NCBI RefSeq assembly: GCF_040358255.1
Contig: NZ_CP132938.1
Coordinates: forward strand, 434,001 to 498,000
Reading direction: 5' to 3'
Source: Tunturibacter gelidoferens
GTDB taxonomy: Bacteria; Acidobacteriota; Terriglobia; Terriglobales; Acidobacteriaceae
Length of the DNA stretch: 64,000 nucleotides
Shown: positions 25,889-34,020 of the stretch, in pieces
Position numbering within the stretch: position 1 is the stretch's first letter
How the letters are laid out: each line of letters starts with the position of its first letter
Notes under the pieces: model-generated
Told to the model about the DNA's origin: nothing
What the model saw: only the letters and a program-made list of their open reading frames with translations
The model's database searches: none
Program-made: the position numbers and the translations under genes

Positions 25889-26761
25889 ATGAGAGTCCCG
25901 CAACAGCGACCGTTATCGATCTTCCTGTTTTTTCTTGGTGTCCTTAGCGGATGCACCTACGCCCTCGACGTTCACAGCCATCGCTTAACGTCGACACTCG
26001 CGCAGTTCATTGTGTGGTGTCCTGGCGCCGCTGCACTGTGCACCTGCCTGCTGCTCCGCATCCCTCTCGGAACCCTGGGCTGGAGTTGGCCGGCACGACG
26101 CTTTCTCAGGCTCGCGTATTTTCTGCCGCTGCTCTACGCCACGCCGGTGTACCTGCTCACCTGGCTGGTCGTTCGCGGCTCCTTCACCCTCAAGAGCTTC
26201 GAAGCCTCGATGGTAGAGCCTTATGGATTGGCCCGCTGGCCCGCCTTCGGGACGTTTGGCGTGGCGCTGCCGCTGTTGTTTACCGTCGGCGTTGTCTTCG
26301 AAGCGGTGTGGTCGCTCGGCGAGGAACTCGGATGGCGCGGGTTCCTGTTTCCCCGGCTGCAGCAGCGGTTCGGCTTCCACGGCGCCTGCCTGATCTCAGG
26401 GTTGATCTGGGCCGTGTGGCACTTTCCGGAACTCCTCTGGACCGACTTCAGGCCGGACACAAAGCCCATCTTCTTCCTCGCCTGCTTCACAATCATGGTG
26501 ACCGCGAACGCCTACCTCATGGGCTACCTTAGACTGCGCTCGGGCAGCCTCTGGCCCTGTGTTCTTCTACACGCCACCCACAACACGTTTATTCAGAGCT
26601 TATTTGATCCGCTGACGGCTCCTGTCGGTTGGGCAAAGTACATCACCACAGAATTCGGGGTTGGGTTAGCGGTCACCGTCGTCGTAGCAGCAACGGTCCT
26701 CGTTTCGCGTAGCCGTCTACGTGAAGGCTTTTCCCCTGCCGCGACAGATGAGCCACGATAG
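25889..26761 (+). CDS. CPBP family intramembrane metalloprotease
   Basis: 290 residues from ATG 25889, with AGGAG 7 nt upstream; a GTG at 25862 is in frame but less likely. About eight membrane helices. The three CPBP motifs are present: GEELGWRGFLFPRL (EExxxR), AVWHFPELL (FxxxH-like), and LLHATHN. Relatives include CAAX prenyl proteases and bacterial Abi proteins implicated in bacteriocin self-immunity. No bacteriocin gene is seen nearby. Confidence 0.9.
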   Translation: MRVPQQRPLSIFLFFLGVLSGCTYALDVHSHRLTSTLAQFIVWCPGAAALCTCLLLRIPLGTLGWSWPARRFLRLAYFLPLLYATPVYLLTWLVVRGSFTLKSFEASMVEPYGLARWPAFGTFGVALPLLFTVGVVFEAVWSLGEELGWRGFLFPRLQQRFGFHGACLISGLIWAVWHFPELLWTDFRPDTKPIFFLACFTIMVTANAYLMGYLRLRSGSLWPCVLLHATHNTFIQSLFDPLTAPVGWAKYITTEFGVGLAVTVVVAATVLVSRSRLREGFSPAATDEPR

Positions 26762-26965
26762 TTAAAGGGATCAGTCCTGAGAAACGCCGTTTCGTTTATT
26801 AATTCAGCCTAACGCGTTATCGCTAATCAGCAGTTGCCGAGAAGTCGGCTTTTCGGCAAGTTGAGCCGCTGCCGTCAAGCTGACCCACTATCGAAAACCT
26901 TCACGCAGCACATATGTCGGCCGCATGACATACAACGAATGTTAATTTTCTGCTAATACTGGTAG

Positions 26966-28171
26966 ATGCGGAAAAAAGTAGTTGAGATCAAACCAGCCGA
27001 TCGCCAAGCCATCCTCGAAGAACGCCGTCGCCTCAAGATGGCACGCTCTGCCCACGCCTATGTCCGCGGAAACACCCTCCAGTTCTACCAGTGGCTCAAA
27101 GCCGACTCCGCCCGCAAGCTCCCCCAGGGCCCTCCCGTTTGGATCTGCGGCGACTGCCACGTAGGCAACCTCGGCCCCGTCGCCAACTCCGAAGGCAAAG
27201 TCGAGATCGAGATCCGCGACCTCGACCAGACCGTCATCGGCAACCCCGCACACGACCTCATCCGCCTCGGCCTCTCCCTTGCCACGGCCGCCCGCGGCTC
27301 CGACCTCCCCGGCGTCACCACCGCCCTCATGATGGAGCAGATGGTCCAGGGATACCGCAGCGCCCTCATCCCACACATCGCCTCGAAGGTCAAGAAAACC
27401 CCCGAAAACCTGCGCCCCGTCGAGACCGTGCTTCGCCAGGCCGTCAACCGCGAGTGGCGACACCTCGCGCAGGAGCGCATCGAGGACGTCAAACCGACCA
27501 TCCCCCTTGGCGACCGCTTCTGGACACTCTCCGACGAAGAAAAGGAAGAGATCGAAAAGCTCTTCCAAAACGAAGACGCGCGAAAACTCATCACCTCGCT
27601 CAAGCATCGCGACAACGACGCAAAGGTCCGCGTGCTCGACGCCGCCTACTGGATGAAGGGCTGCAGCTCCCTCGGCCGCCTCCGCTACGCCGTCCTGCTC
27701 GGCGTAGGCCCGAAGAAAGACAAGGAGTACTGCCTCGTCGATATCAAGGAGGCCGTGCGAGCCGCCGCACCCGCCGCAAAGAACGCCAACATGCCAAAAG
27801 ACTTCGCCCAGCGAGTCGTCACCGGAGCCACCAACCTCTCGCCCTACCTCGGCGAACGCATGCTGGCCGCAAAGTTCCTCGGCCACCCCGTCGTCCTGCG
27901 CGAACTCATGCCCCAGGACCTCAAGCTCGAGATCGACCGTCTCACCCGCGAAGAGGCCGTCAACGCCGCTAGCTACCTCGCCTGCATCGTCGGCAAAGCC
28001 CACGCCCGCCAGATGGACGCCGCCACCCGCAAACACTGGGCCGCCGAGCTAACCAAAAACCAGTCAAAGACCCTCAACGCCCCAGGCTGGATGTGGACCA
28101 GCATAGTCGAACTCATCGCCAGCCACGAAACCGCCTACCTCGAGCACTGCCGCCTCTACGCCACCGCCTAG
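26966..28171 (+). CDS. DUF2252 family protein (kinase-like fold)
   Basis: 401 residues. Family signatures: LKMARSAHAYVRGNTLQFYQW, WICGDCHVGNLGPVANS, IEIRDLDQTVIGNPAHDLIRLG, and a late KAHARQMD. The GDxHxxN and D segments resemble the catalytic and metal loops of aminoglycoside phosphotransferase-like kinases, but no substrate has been shown for DUF2252. Cytosolic, monocistronic, followed at once by a repeat cluster. Confidence 0.85.
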   Translation: MRKKVVEIKPADRQAILEERRRLKMARSAHAYVRGNTLQFYQWLKADSARKLPQGPPVWICGDCHVGNLGPVANSEGKVEIEIRDLDQTVIGNPAHDLIRLGLSLATAARGSDLPGVTTALMMEQMVQGYRSALIPHIASKVKKTPENLRPVETVLRQAVNREWRHLAQERIEDVKPTIPLGDRFWTLSDEEKEEIEKLFQNEDARKLITSLKHRDNDAKVRVLDAAYWMKGCSSLGRLRYAVLLGVGPKKDKEYCLVDIKEAVRAAAPAAKNANMPKDFAQRVVTGATNLSPYLGERMLAAKFLGHPVVLRELMPQDLKLEIDRLTREEAVNAASYLACIVGKAHARQMDAATRKHWAAELTKNQSKTLNAPGWMWTSIVELIASHETAYLEHCRLYATA

Positions 28172-28183
28172 TTGAAAAAGGAT

Positions 28184-28346
28184 GGGCCTTGCAGGCGGCC
28201 CGCTACGCGCGGTGCGGTCACTTCGTGACGTGTATACCCCTTCGGTTGGCGCTCCCGATGGTCGCGATGAAATACCAGTCGGCCATCGGGAGGCCGAGGC
28301 GAAGCCGGTATACACCCCACGAAGTGGGCGCCGCCCGCGCAGGGCA
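28184..28346. repeat. Dispersed palindromic repeat, copy B (inverted pair)
   Basis: Two copies face each other: 28184-28263 is a diverged copy on the minus strand (TCACTTCGTGACGTGTATACC) and 28279-28346 is a near match of copy A on the plus strand (GAAGCCGGTATACACCCCAC, then GAAGTGGGCGCCGCCCGCGC). The unit is built like the paired REP elements (BIMEs) of enterobacteria. It follows the DUF2252 stop by 13 nt. Confidence 0.83.
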
Positions 28347-28436
28347 ACCCAAGGCAGATTTCGATCTTGAGCGGGGAGGCATTAGCACACGCACAAATCC
28401 TCTCCTCTCCCAACCAAGATTTTCCACAGAAAAATC

Positions 28437-28460
28437 AATGATTATCCCTTTGACTTAGGA
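28437..28460 (+). repeat. Left terminal inverted repeat of the IS1595-type element
   Basis: 24 bp, perfectly complementary to 31161-31184. Contains TTGACT, which could act as a -35 hexamer directed into the element. Confidence 0.95.
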
Positions 28461-28592
28461 GGGACCAAATTCATTTACGAATAGTTGCTTGACATGAAAG
28501 GTTCACCCTAAGTTTTCGTGTCTTATCTAGCTAAATTCGTGGTCTCTGTTCTTGCCGTTGCCCTGACAGGGTTAGCGCTGAATGTTGCCACG

Positions 28593-29516
28593 TTATTCCA
28601 TTTCCGTAGTTACATCAGGGCAATTGAAGAAGAAGGGCGGCTGAGTAGACGGGTAGTAACCACAAAAACTAGTGGTGTGTGGTCGGTCAGTAGGCTTTTG
28701 GAAAACATCCCAATAATCAATAGCGAAGCGGAGGTAGATTTTCCTCCCGCTGGGTGTTGGGGGAATACTAAGGAAAAGAGCGTTCCCATTGTCTCCCGGG
28801 GGCTGAACAGTCCTATTTCCTTTGACTATCCTGAGATCCGGGCTGGTAGCGCCCACGGAAACGTTCCCTATGGATATCCCGACATTCAGCGCGGGAGTTT
28901 TTCCTGTGTTCGCTATCGCAACAGTAGCTTCCCCAGGAACATTCTCGGAATATGCCGTCGTCAATTTCACGCTTTTCACGGATATCCAAGCCCGCTGGTC
29001 TATCCGAGAAGACTCTATGGAGGCATTCAAAGCCCTATTAGAAGCATTTTCCGAGGACTCTCTAGCTTCTTCAGCGTCGATAGCTTGCCGTTTCAGATTT
29101 CCGACAGCTTTTTCAATTCCAATGTTGATACTTTGGGCGCTTTTAGCGAAGTCTCGGGAAGCTTGCATGTTTTGAGTAGACGCATAAGCGTTGATCTGTG
29201 CCGCAGAGATGAGTTGGGAGGTTTGTGCCGTGGTTGCGGCATTATTTTCGCAGCTAGTGAACCATTGACCAGCCGCAAAAAAGGTAATAGCAGCGGCCAA
29301 AATAAGCTCCACTATCCTATCGCCGCCGCCGTTGGCGAATCGATTCCAATACCTTTTTATCAGGCCATCTTGTACATGTTGGGGTTCATTTGCACTTGTG
29401 TTTCTGTATTCAGTTTGGCGAATTTTATCGACCCCAGAAGTAACACTGCCCGAGACTACTGGATCTTGGGAGCGTCTACTATCATTTTCGCTGGGCTGGC
29501 CTTGTTGCTCATCCAT
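28593..29516 (-). CDS. Passenger gene: membrane-anchored coiled-coil protein, unknown function
   Basis: 307 residues from ATG 29516 (a longer in-frame start at 29591 has no support). A polar N-terminus is followed by one transmembrane helix (RIVELILAAAITFFAAGQW), then a helical, Ala/Ser/Asn-rich coiled coil (about 110-185), then a beta-rich domain (WISVKSVKLTTAYSENVPGEA ... VAIANTGKTPALNVGISIG) resembling Ig/CARDB-like folds. Topology suggests an anchored protein with the distal domain outside. Low GC, no relative in the window. An overlapping long open frame on the plus strand is a shadow. Confidence 0.65.
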   Translation of the reverse strand: MDEQQGQPSENDSRRSQDPVVSGSVTSGVDKIRQTEYRNTSANEPQHVQDGLIKRYWNRFANGGGDRIVELILAAAITFFAAGQWFTSCENNAATTAQTSQLISAAQINAYASTQNMQASRDFAKSAQSINIGIEKAVGNLKRQAIDAEEARESSENASNRALNASIESSRIDQRAWISVKSVKLTTAYSENVPGEATVAIANTGKTPALNVGISIGNVSVGATSPDLRIVKGNRTVQPPGDNGNALFLSIPPTPSGRKIYLRFAIDYWDVFQKPTDRPHTTSFCGYYPSTQPPFFFNCPDVTTEME

Positions 29517-29606
29517 ACAGCAGCCTACCTCCCGCTCTATATTTGACCAAGGGTGGAATATGAAACACGAATACCACGAAGGCACCACCACGCCTAGAAT
29601 AATCGA

Positions 29607-29765
29607 ATGAAGGACATAACCGTAAACAAAGACAAATTTGACGCGGTATTGCGCCGAATGCTCGAAATGAAGCCTATCTCTAAGGCAGAGATTAGCGCGA
29701 AGATCAAATCGGAGAAGGTGGCGAAAGCCAAGAAGACCGTCCAGAAAATGGACAGAAAGAAGTAG
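29607..29765 (+). CDS. Passenger gene: 52-residue basic helical protein
   Basis: ATG 29607 to TAG 29763-29765. Lys-rich and predicted wholly helical, with FDAVLRRMLEMKPISKAEI followed by a KAKKTVQKMDRKK tail. Frame choice is supported by natural codon use and amphipathic helix spacing. It lies inside the transposon on the opposite strand to the other genes. Could bind DNA; family not recognised. Confidence 0.5.
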   Translation: MKDITVNKDKFDAVLRRMLEMKPISKAEISAKIKSEKVAKAKKTVQKMDRKK

Positions 29766-29903
29766 GCGTGCGGCTTACTACATTGCTGTAGCTCTAAGAG
29801 ACGCGTTATTCCACCCCTATACGTCCACTTGCGCTTTGCAACGCTTCCGTGGGTTTGCAATGGGATGGCGCGGGGTCCTACCGCACGCCGAACCAAATTG
29901 TGA

Positions 29904-30815
29904 TTAGAAAGTCAGATCTTTGTACGGCAGCGGTTTCTTATTGAGCATGTTGGTTAGGGTCATCTCGAACAACCAAGGCTGCATCTTCCGACGGTTGTAT
30001 CGCCAGCAAAACTCTCCAAGATAGCGGTCCAAATGTTCGCGGCTGAGTTGGTGATAGTTTCCGATGATGCCCCGTTTGAATAGAGAGAAGGCATTCTCTA
30101 CCGTCTGTGTCGAAGTCCAGTTCTTATCGTTCAATTCTTCTTTGTGACTCGTTCGGTTGTGCTTTTCCTTTGGTATGACGTACTGATATGTCCGCAAAGC
30201 ATCCGTTACGACTTCTTTGGTGGTTGATCTGAGTTTGTCATCAATCACTGGCTTCATGTCCTTGGCAAGCCGACTCTTCACAGTTTTCAAATGAATGCGT
30301 CCGCTTCGCTCAGCCATCCCAATAACGATTGTCTTGGCATCGCGTCCAGCTTTTACGCCAACCCCACGCTTACGACCGCCCACGAATGTCTCGTCTATCT
30401 CAACCGTTACTGACTCGCCGCCGATCTTGAAAGACTTTGGTTCCTGCATCGCCTCACGAATACGGTGACAGACATGCCAAGCGGTTTTATAGGTCATTCC
30501 AATGTGGCGGCCCAACTGACTCGCTGAAATACCCTTTTTGCCATCCACCATAAGCGAGATAGCGGCAAACCACTTGGTCAAAGGCAAATGAGAGTCATGG
30601 AACAGCGTGTTTGTGGTGGCAGAGAAGTGCAAGCCGCAGTCAGCACACTCAAACAACCGCGCCACCTTACCAGTTTTACCCTTGGTTTCGATCAGATACA
30701 CCTTGTCATGGTCGCAGGCCAAGCACCTTACACCATTCGGCCAACGCATCTTGATTAGGTGCAGTAGAGCGGCTTCTTCAGTCCCGAACTTCTTGGCTAG
30801 AGAGTAGAGATTCAT
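29904..30815 (-). CDS. IS1595 (ISXO2-like) transposase
   Basis: 303 residues. An N-terminal zinc ribbon (Cys 31, 34, 57, 60), a helix-turn-helix region (ISASQLGRHIGMTYKTAWHVCHRIREAM) and the DDE-type core with Asp141 (VEIDETFVGGRKR), Asp205 (VVTDALRTY) and Asn241/Lys247 (VENAFSLFKRGIIGNYH). The ISXO2-like DD(N)K arrangement and the YLGEFCWRYNRR end are intact. Catalyses cut-and-paste transposition of the element. Overlaps the upstream 110-residue gene by 4 nt. Confidence 0.95.
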   Translation of the reverse strand: MNLYSLAKKFGTEEAALLHLIKMRWPNGVRCLACDHDKVYLIETKGKTGKVARLFECADCGLHFSATTNTLFHDSHLPLTKWFAAISLMVDGKKGISASQLGRHIGMTYKTAWHVCHRIREAMQEPKSFKIGGESVTVEIDETFVGGRKRGVGVKAGRDAKTIVIGMAERSGRIHLKTVKSRLAKDMKPVIDDKLRSTTKEVVTDALRTYQYVIPKEKHNRTSHKEELNDKNWTSTQTVENAFSLFKRGIIGNYHQLSREHLDRYLGEFCWRYNRRKMQPWLFEMTLTNMLNKKPLPYKDLTF

Positions 30816-31144
30816 AGTGATGTATTCCGTTTCTGAGGCCCGTTTCGAGGCGTCTCCCGAGAACGAATTTCTGCGACTATTTCTTGAAGCAACGCAAGAG
30901 TCTGATCCGCATTACCAGTGGCAGACGCCGCAAGAGCGGCTTGATATGCTGGTTCAAATTGCTGACGAAGCGGGAGTTTTATTTCCCTCATCTGGGTACA
31001 TTCGCCCACGAGCCGTCTCCAGTTCTCCCCGTCCCGCGTGTAGTTCTCCAGAATGTGCTTTGCTGCCTGATTCTCTAAAGCCAGAGAATGAATGACAGCG
31101 ATCAGGTCGGTCAGAATATTCCCTTGTGTTTCCATGCAATACAT
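30812..31144 (-). CDS. Small protein coupled to the transposase
   Basis: 110 residues, mostly helical (TDLIAVIHSLALENQAAKHIL; FEPAYQAALAASATGNADQT), ending in a basic tail. Its TGA overlaps the transposase ATG, so the two are translated together. It begins only 40 nt from the right end of the element, so its promoter probably uses the TTGACT within the terminal repeat. ATG 31135 is an alternative start. No known family; may assist or regulate transposition. Confidence 0.6.
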   Translation of the reverse strand: MYCMETQGNILTDLIAVIHSLALENQAAKHILENYTRDGENWRRLVGECTQMREIKLPLRQQFEPAYQAALAASATGNADQTLALLQEIVAEIRSRETPRNGPQKRNTSL

Positions 31145-31160
31145 AATGCACTTATTGTGA

Positions 31161-31184
31161 TCCTAAGTCAAAGGGATAATCATT
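31161..31184 (-). repeat. Right terminal inverted repeat of the IS1595-type element
   Basis: Exact reverse complement of 28437-28460. Followed directly by the GAAAAATC target duplication (31185-31192). Confidence 0.95.
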
Positions 31185-31196
31185 GAAAAATCTCTA

Positions 31197-31370
31197 AAAA
31201 ACTTGGCGTATTTTCCGTCCCCCAAAAGCACGCATCCAAAACACCACGTTTCACCAGCGAACCACCACGATCTCACCATCAAAACACCACGCCAAAACAC
31301 CCACTTTCCCAAAACCCTCTCGAAAATAGCCCAAAAACAGGAAAAACCTCCCCGTCACCACGCCCGGATT
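31197..31370. other. A/C-rich, G-poor leader region with repeated ACCACG
   Basis: About 170 nt upstream of nadC with very few G on the plus strand. ACCACG recurs at 31244, 31265, 31287 and 31357; the first three are 21-22 nt apart, two helical turns. An open frame crosses it but its composition is not protein-like. May be the nadC promoter/operator region or a noncoding repeat. Confidence 0.4.
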
Positions 31371-31405
31371 TTTTTCTGCAAAATTAAGAGGTTTAGGATT
31401 AGAGA

Positions 31406-32290
31406 ATGGACTGGAAGAGCAAACGGATTCGCACCATCCTTGAAGCTGCCCTGGCTGAAGACAAAGTCGCCAACGACGTCACCACCGCTCTCACCATCCC
31501 ACCCAATCTCCGCGCCTCCGGAACCATCATCGCCAAGCAGGCCTGCGTCGTCTCCGGACTAGGTTGCATCCCCGTATTTCTAGATATCTTCGCCAAGATG
31601 TCCCCCGCTCCCGTAGGCCGTTTCGAAGTGATCAGCCACCCCGAAATCTTCGACGGCGTAAGCGTGAAGAAGGGCCAAACCCTCGCCGTTATTCGTCATA
31701 ACGCTGCAGCGATCCTCTCCTGCGAGCGCGTCATCCTCAACCTCATGCAGCGGATGAGCGGCATCGCAACCCTCACCAACGAGTTCGTAAAAGCAGTCGC
31801 CGGCACCAAAACAAAAGTCCTGGACACACGCAAAACCATACCTGGCCTGCGCGTTCTCGATAAGTACGCGGTCTGCTGCGGCGGAGGCGTCAATCATCGT
31901 CTCGACCTGCAAGACGGAATCCTCATTAAGAACAATCACATCTCACTCGGCGGCGGCCTTCCAGCAGTGCTAGAACGCGCACTCGAACGCCGCAAGACAG
32001 GCCAGGTCGTGCAGGTCGAAGTCCGCAGCCAGACAGAACTAGACCAAGCCATCGCGGGCGGCGCGGATTCTATCCTGCTCGACAACATGACGCCCTCGCA
32101 GGTAAAGAAAGCGATCAAGCAGATCCGCGCCACCCTGCCAAACGTCCCCGTCGAAGCCTCCGGCAACATGAATCTAAAGACGGTGCGCGCCTATGCTCTA
32201 GCGGGAGTGGACTTCGTCTCCGTTGGCGCACTCACGCACTCAGCGGCCGCTGTCGATCTGAGCATGCGCATTACCGCAGACATCTACTGA
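31406..32290 (+). CDS. nadC: Nicotinate-nucleotide pyrophosphorylase (carboxylating)
   Basis: 294 residues. Quinolinate phosphoribosyltransferase motifs: AEDKVANDVTT, LNLMQRMSGIATLTN, DTRKTIPGLRVLDKYAVCCGGG, NHRLDLQDGILIKNNH, and VEASGNMNLKTVRAYALAGVDFVSVGALTHS. Converts quinolinate and PRPP to nicotinate mononucleotide, CO2 and PPi in de novo NAD synthesis; nadA and nadB are not in the window. Heads a same-strand gene series through comEC. Confidence 0.96.
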   Translation: MDWKSKRIRTILEAALAEDKVANDVTTALTIPPNLRASGTIIAKQACVVSGLGCIPVFLDIFAKMSPAPVGRFEVISHPEIFDGVSVKKGQTLAVIRHNAAAILSCERVILNLMQRMSGIATLTNEFVKAVAGTKTKVLDTRKTIPGLRVLDKYAVCCGGGVNHRLDLQDGILIKNNHISLGGGLPAVLERALERRKTGQVVQVEVRSQTELDQAIAGGADSILLDNMTPSQVKKAIKQIRATLPNVPVEASGNMNLKTVRAYALAGVDFVSVGALTHSAAAVDLSMRITADIY

Positions 32291-32297
32291 GGACTGA

Positions 32298-33116
32298 GTG
32301 GCTGATTCGTTCGATCTAACCTCTGTTGAAGCTGCTCTCGCCGGCACCTCTTTCGCAGGCCATTTGCAGCACCTTCCAACGGTCGGTTCCACGAATCTGC
32401 TGGCGCTTGAAGCCGCGCAAGCAGGTGCATCGCATGGCAGCGTGTGGGTCGCGGATGAGCAAACCGCCGGACGAGGCCGTGGCGGCCACATCTGGCACTC
32501 CATACCCGGCGATGGTCTCTACCTCAGCGTCCTCCTGCGCCCAACGATGGCACTCGTCGACGCACTCTGGCTGTCCCTCGCAACCGGCCTCGCGGCGCGA
32601 GCAGCCATCGCTGCCGTCACCGGTCTTCGGTCCGACATTCGCTGGCCCAACGATCTTCTCCTCCGTGAGAAAAAATGCGGCGGCATCCTCGTCGAAACCT
32701 CCGCCGTCCCGTCGCAGTCGAACGCCCCGACGATGCTGCGGTACGCCGTCATCGGCATTGGCATCAACGTAAATCACCGCACCTTCCCAGAAGAAATTGA
32801 ACCCTTCGCCACTTCTCTACGCCGCGAAAGCGGAGATCCGTATCCACGCGAACCCGTACTGATCGAGCTCCTAAGCGCTCTCGATCAAGAGATCCACCTT
32901 CTCGAAGACGAGCTACGCGGAGCTTCCAGTCACCCCCGGCTACTAGAGAGATTTGAGGGAGCCTCAACCTGGGTGCGAGGCAAACACGTTCGAGTTGACG
33001 AGGACGGCGGCTATACTGGCGTGACGACAGGGCTCGACCCGCGAGGTTTTTTGCGTGTTGCAGGAGATGATGGAGAGCTGCATACCGTACTCTCCGGCGG
33101 AGTTCGTCCGTTCTAG
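32298..33116 (+). CDS. birA: Biotin-[acetyl-CoA carboxylase] ligase
   Basis: 272 residues from GTG, 7 nt after nadC. Catalytic motif EQTAGRGRGGHIWHS (GRGRxG biotinyl-AMP loop), followed by RWPNDLLLREKKCGGILVE with the active Lys. The C-terminal SH3-like part ends DGELHTVLSGGVR. No N-terminal helix-turn-helix, so it is a monofunctional enzyme and not a biotin repressor. Confidence 0.95.
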   Translation: MADSFDLTSVEAALAGTSFAGHLQHLPTVGSTNLLALEAAQAGASHGSVWVADEQTAGRGRGGHIWHSIPGDGLYLSVLLRPTMALVDALWLSLATGLAARAAIAAVTGLRSDIRWPNDLLLREKKCGGILVETSAVPSQSNAPTMLRYAVIGIGINVNHRTFPEEIEPFATSLRRESGDPYPREPVLIELLSALDQEIHLLEDELRGASSHPRLLERFEGASTWVRGKHVRVDEDGGYTGVTTGLDPRGFLRVAGDDGELHTVLSGGVRPF

Positions 33117-33142
33117 ACGGAACAGGGTGGGAGATTCGGACC

Positions 33143-33964
33143 ATGCTACTTGCAATGGATGTGGGCAATACCAACACGGTTCTCGGGCTCTACCAGCTAG
33201 CGAACGAAGCAACGACCCCGGCAACGGGCCCAGAGTTGGTGGCGAACTGGCGAATCACAACACCCTCGTCGAGACAGACCAGCGATGAGTTCGGCATTCT
33301 CCTGCGCAATCTTTTCGGCTTGAAGGGACTCGAGATCGGAGTCGTCGACGGCATCGCCATCTCTTCGGTGGTGCCTCCCCTGGACTCAACCCTGCGTCAG
33401 GTCTGCGAGCTCTACTTTCATGTGAGGCCCATCTTCGTCGAACCTGGCGTGAAGACTGGTATCCCTGTCTTGACTGATAACCCCGCGGAGCTCGGAGCCG
33501 ACAGGATCGTCAACTGCATCGCGGCCTTCGAGCGTTTCGGAGGGCCCAGCATCGTAGTGGATATGGGTACGGCAACGACCTTCGATGTGCTCTCCAAAAA
33601 AGGAGAGTTCCTCGGCGGCGCAATCGCACCCGGACTTGGTATCTCCGCTGACGCACTATTCTCGCGTGCCGCCCGCCTACCGCGAATCGATATCAAGAAA
33701 CCCGCGAAGGTCATCGGAACAGGCACTGTCGACAACATTCAGATCGGCCTCTACTACGGCTACATCGGACTTGTGGACGGCATCCTCGAACGCATGATCG
33801 CCGAGATGGGACCCGAGACTAAAACCGTTGCCACCGGCGGCCTCGCGAAGCTCATAGCCAGCGGATCGAAGTACATCGGAGCAGTAGACGAGATGCTGAC
33901 CCTTACCGGCCTGCGCCTGATCTACGAGCGCAATCTCGACCGACATAAAAAGCGTGGGACCTAA
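33143..33964 (+). CDS. coaX: Type III pantothenate kinase
   Basis: 273 residues. ASKHA-fold motifs: LLAMDVGNTNTVLGLY (phosphate 1), PAELGADRIVNCIAAFERFG, VVDMGTATTFDVLSKKGEFLGGAIAPGLGIS, and ATGGLAKLIA. First step of coenzyme A synthesis, pantothenate to 4'-phosphopantothenate, needing a monovalent cation and insensitive to CoA feedback in the family. Downstream of birA by 26 nt. Confidence 0.96.
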   Translation: MLLAMDVGNTNTVLGLYQLANEATTPATGPELVANWRITTPSSRQTSDEFGILLRNLFGLKGLEIGVVDGIAISSVVPPLDSTLRQVCELYFHVRPIFVEPGVKTGIPVLTDNPAELGADRIVNCIAAFERFGGPSIVVDMGTATTFDVLSKKGEFLGGAIAPGLGISADALFSRAARLPRIDIKKPAKVIGTGTVDNIQIGLYYGYIGLVDGILERMIAEMGPETKTVATGGLAKLIASGSKYIGAVDEMLTLTGLRLIYERNLDRHKKRGT

Positions 33965-34020
33965 CCAGGAAGTACATTTAGGCACACTCGTCTGCGCTGG
34001 CTTAAGCTGTAGAAGAGCGA

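Larger units (their letters stand above)
28437..31184 (-). mobile_element. Complete IS1595-type transposon with passenger genes
   Basis: Bounded by perfect 24-bp terminal inverted repeats (28437-28460 and 31161-31184, outer end AATGATTATCCC, inner end CTTAGGA) and flanked by an 8-bp direct repeat GAAAAATC (28429-28436 and 31185-31192), the target duplication length typical of the IS1595 family. The interior is visibly poorer in GC than the host genes. It carries a transposase, a coupled 110-residue gene, a 52-residue gene and a membrane protein gene. Perfect ends and target duplication imply recent insertion. Confidence 0.93.

Noticed and set aside
28518..29546. Long plus-strand open frame of 342 codons inside the transposon
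   Set aside because: It is antisense to the minus-strand gene whose translation shows a clean membrane helix, coiled coil and beta domain; the plus frame has irregular composition.
31203..31562. A 119-codon frame across the A/C-rich leader into nadC
   Set aside because: His/Pro/Lys-rich composition reflects the skewed DNA, and it overlaps nadC in another frame.
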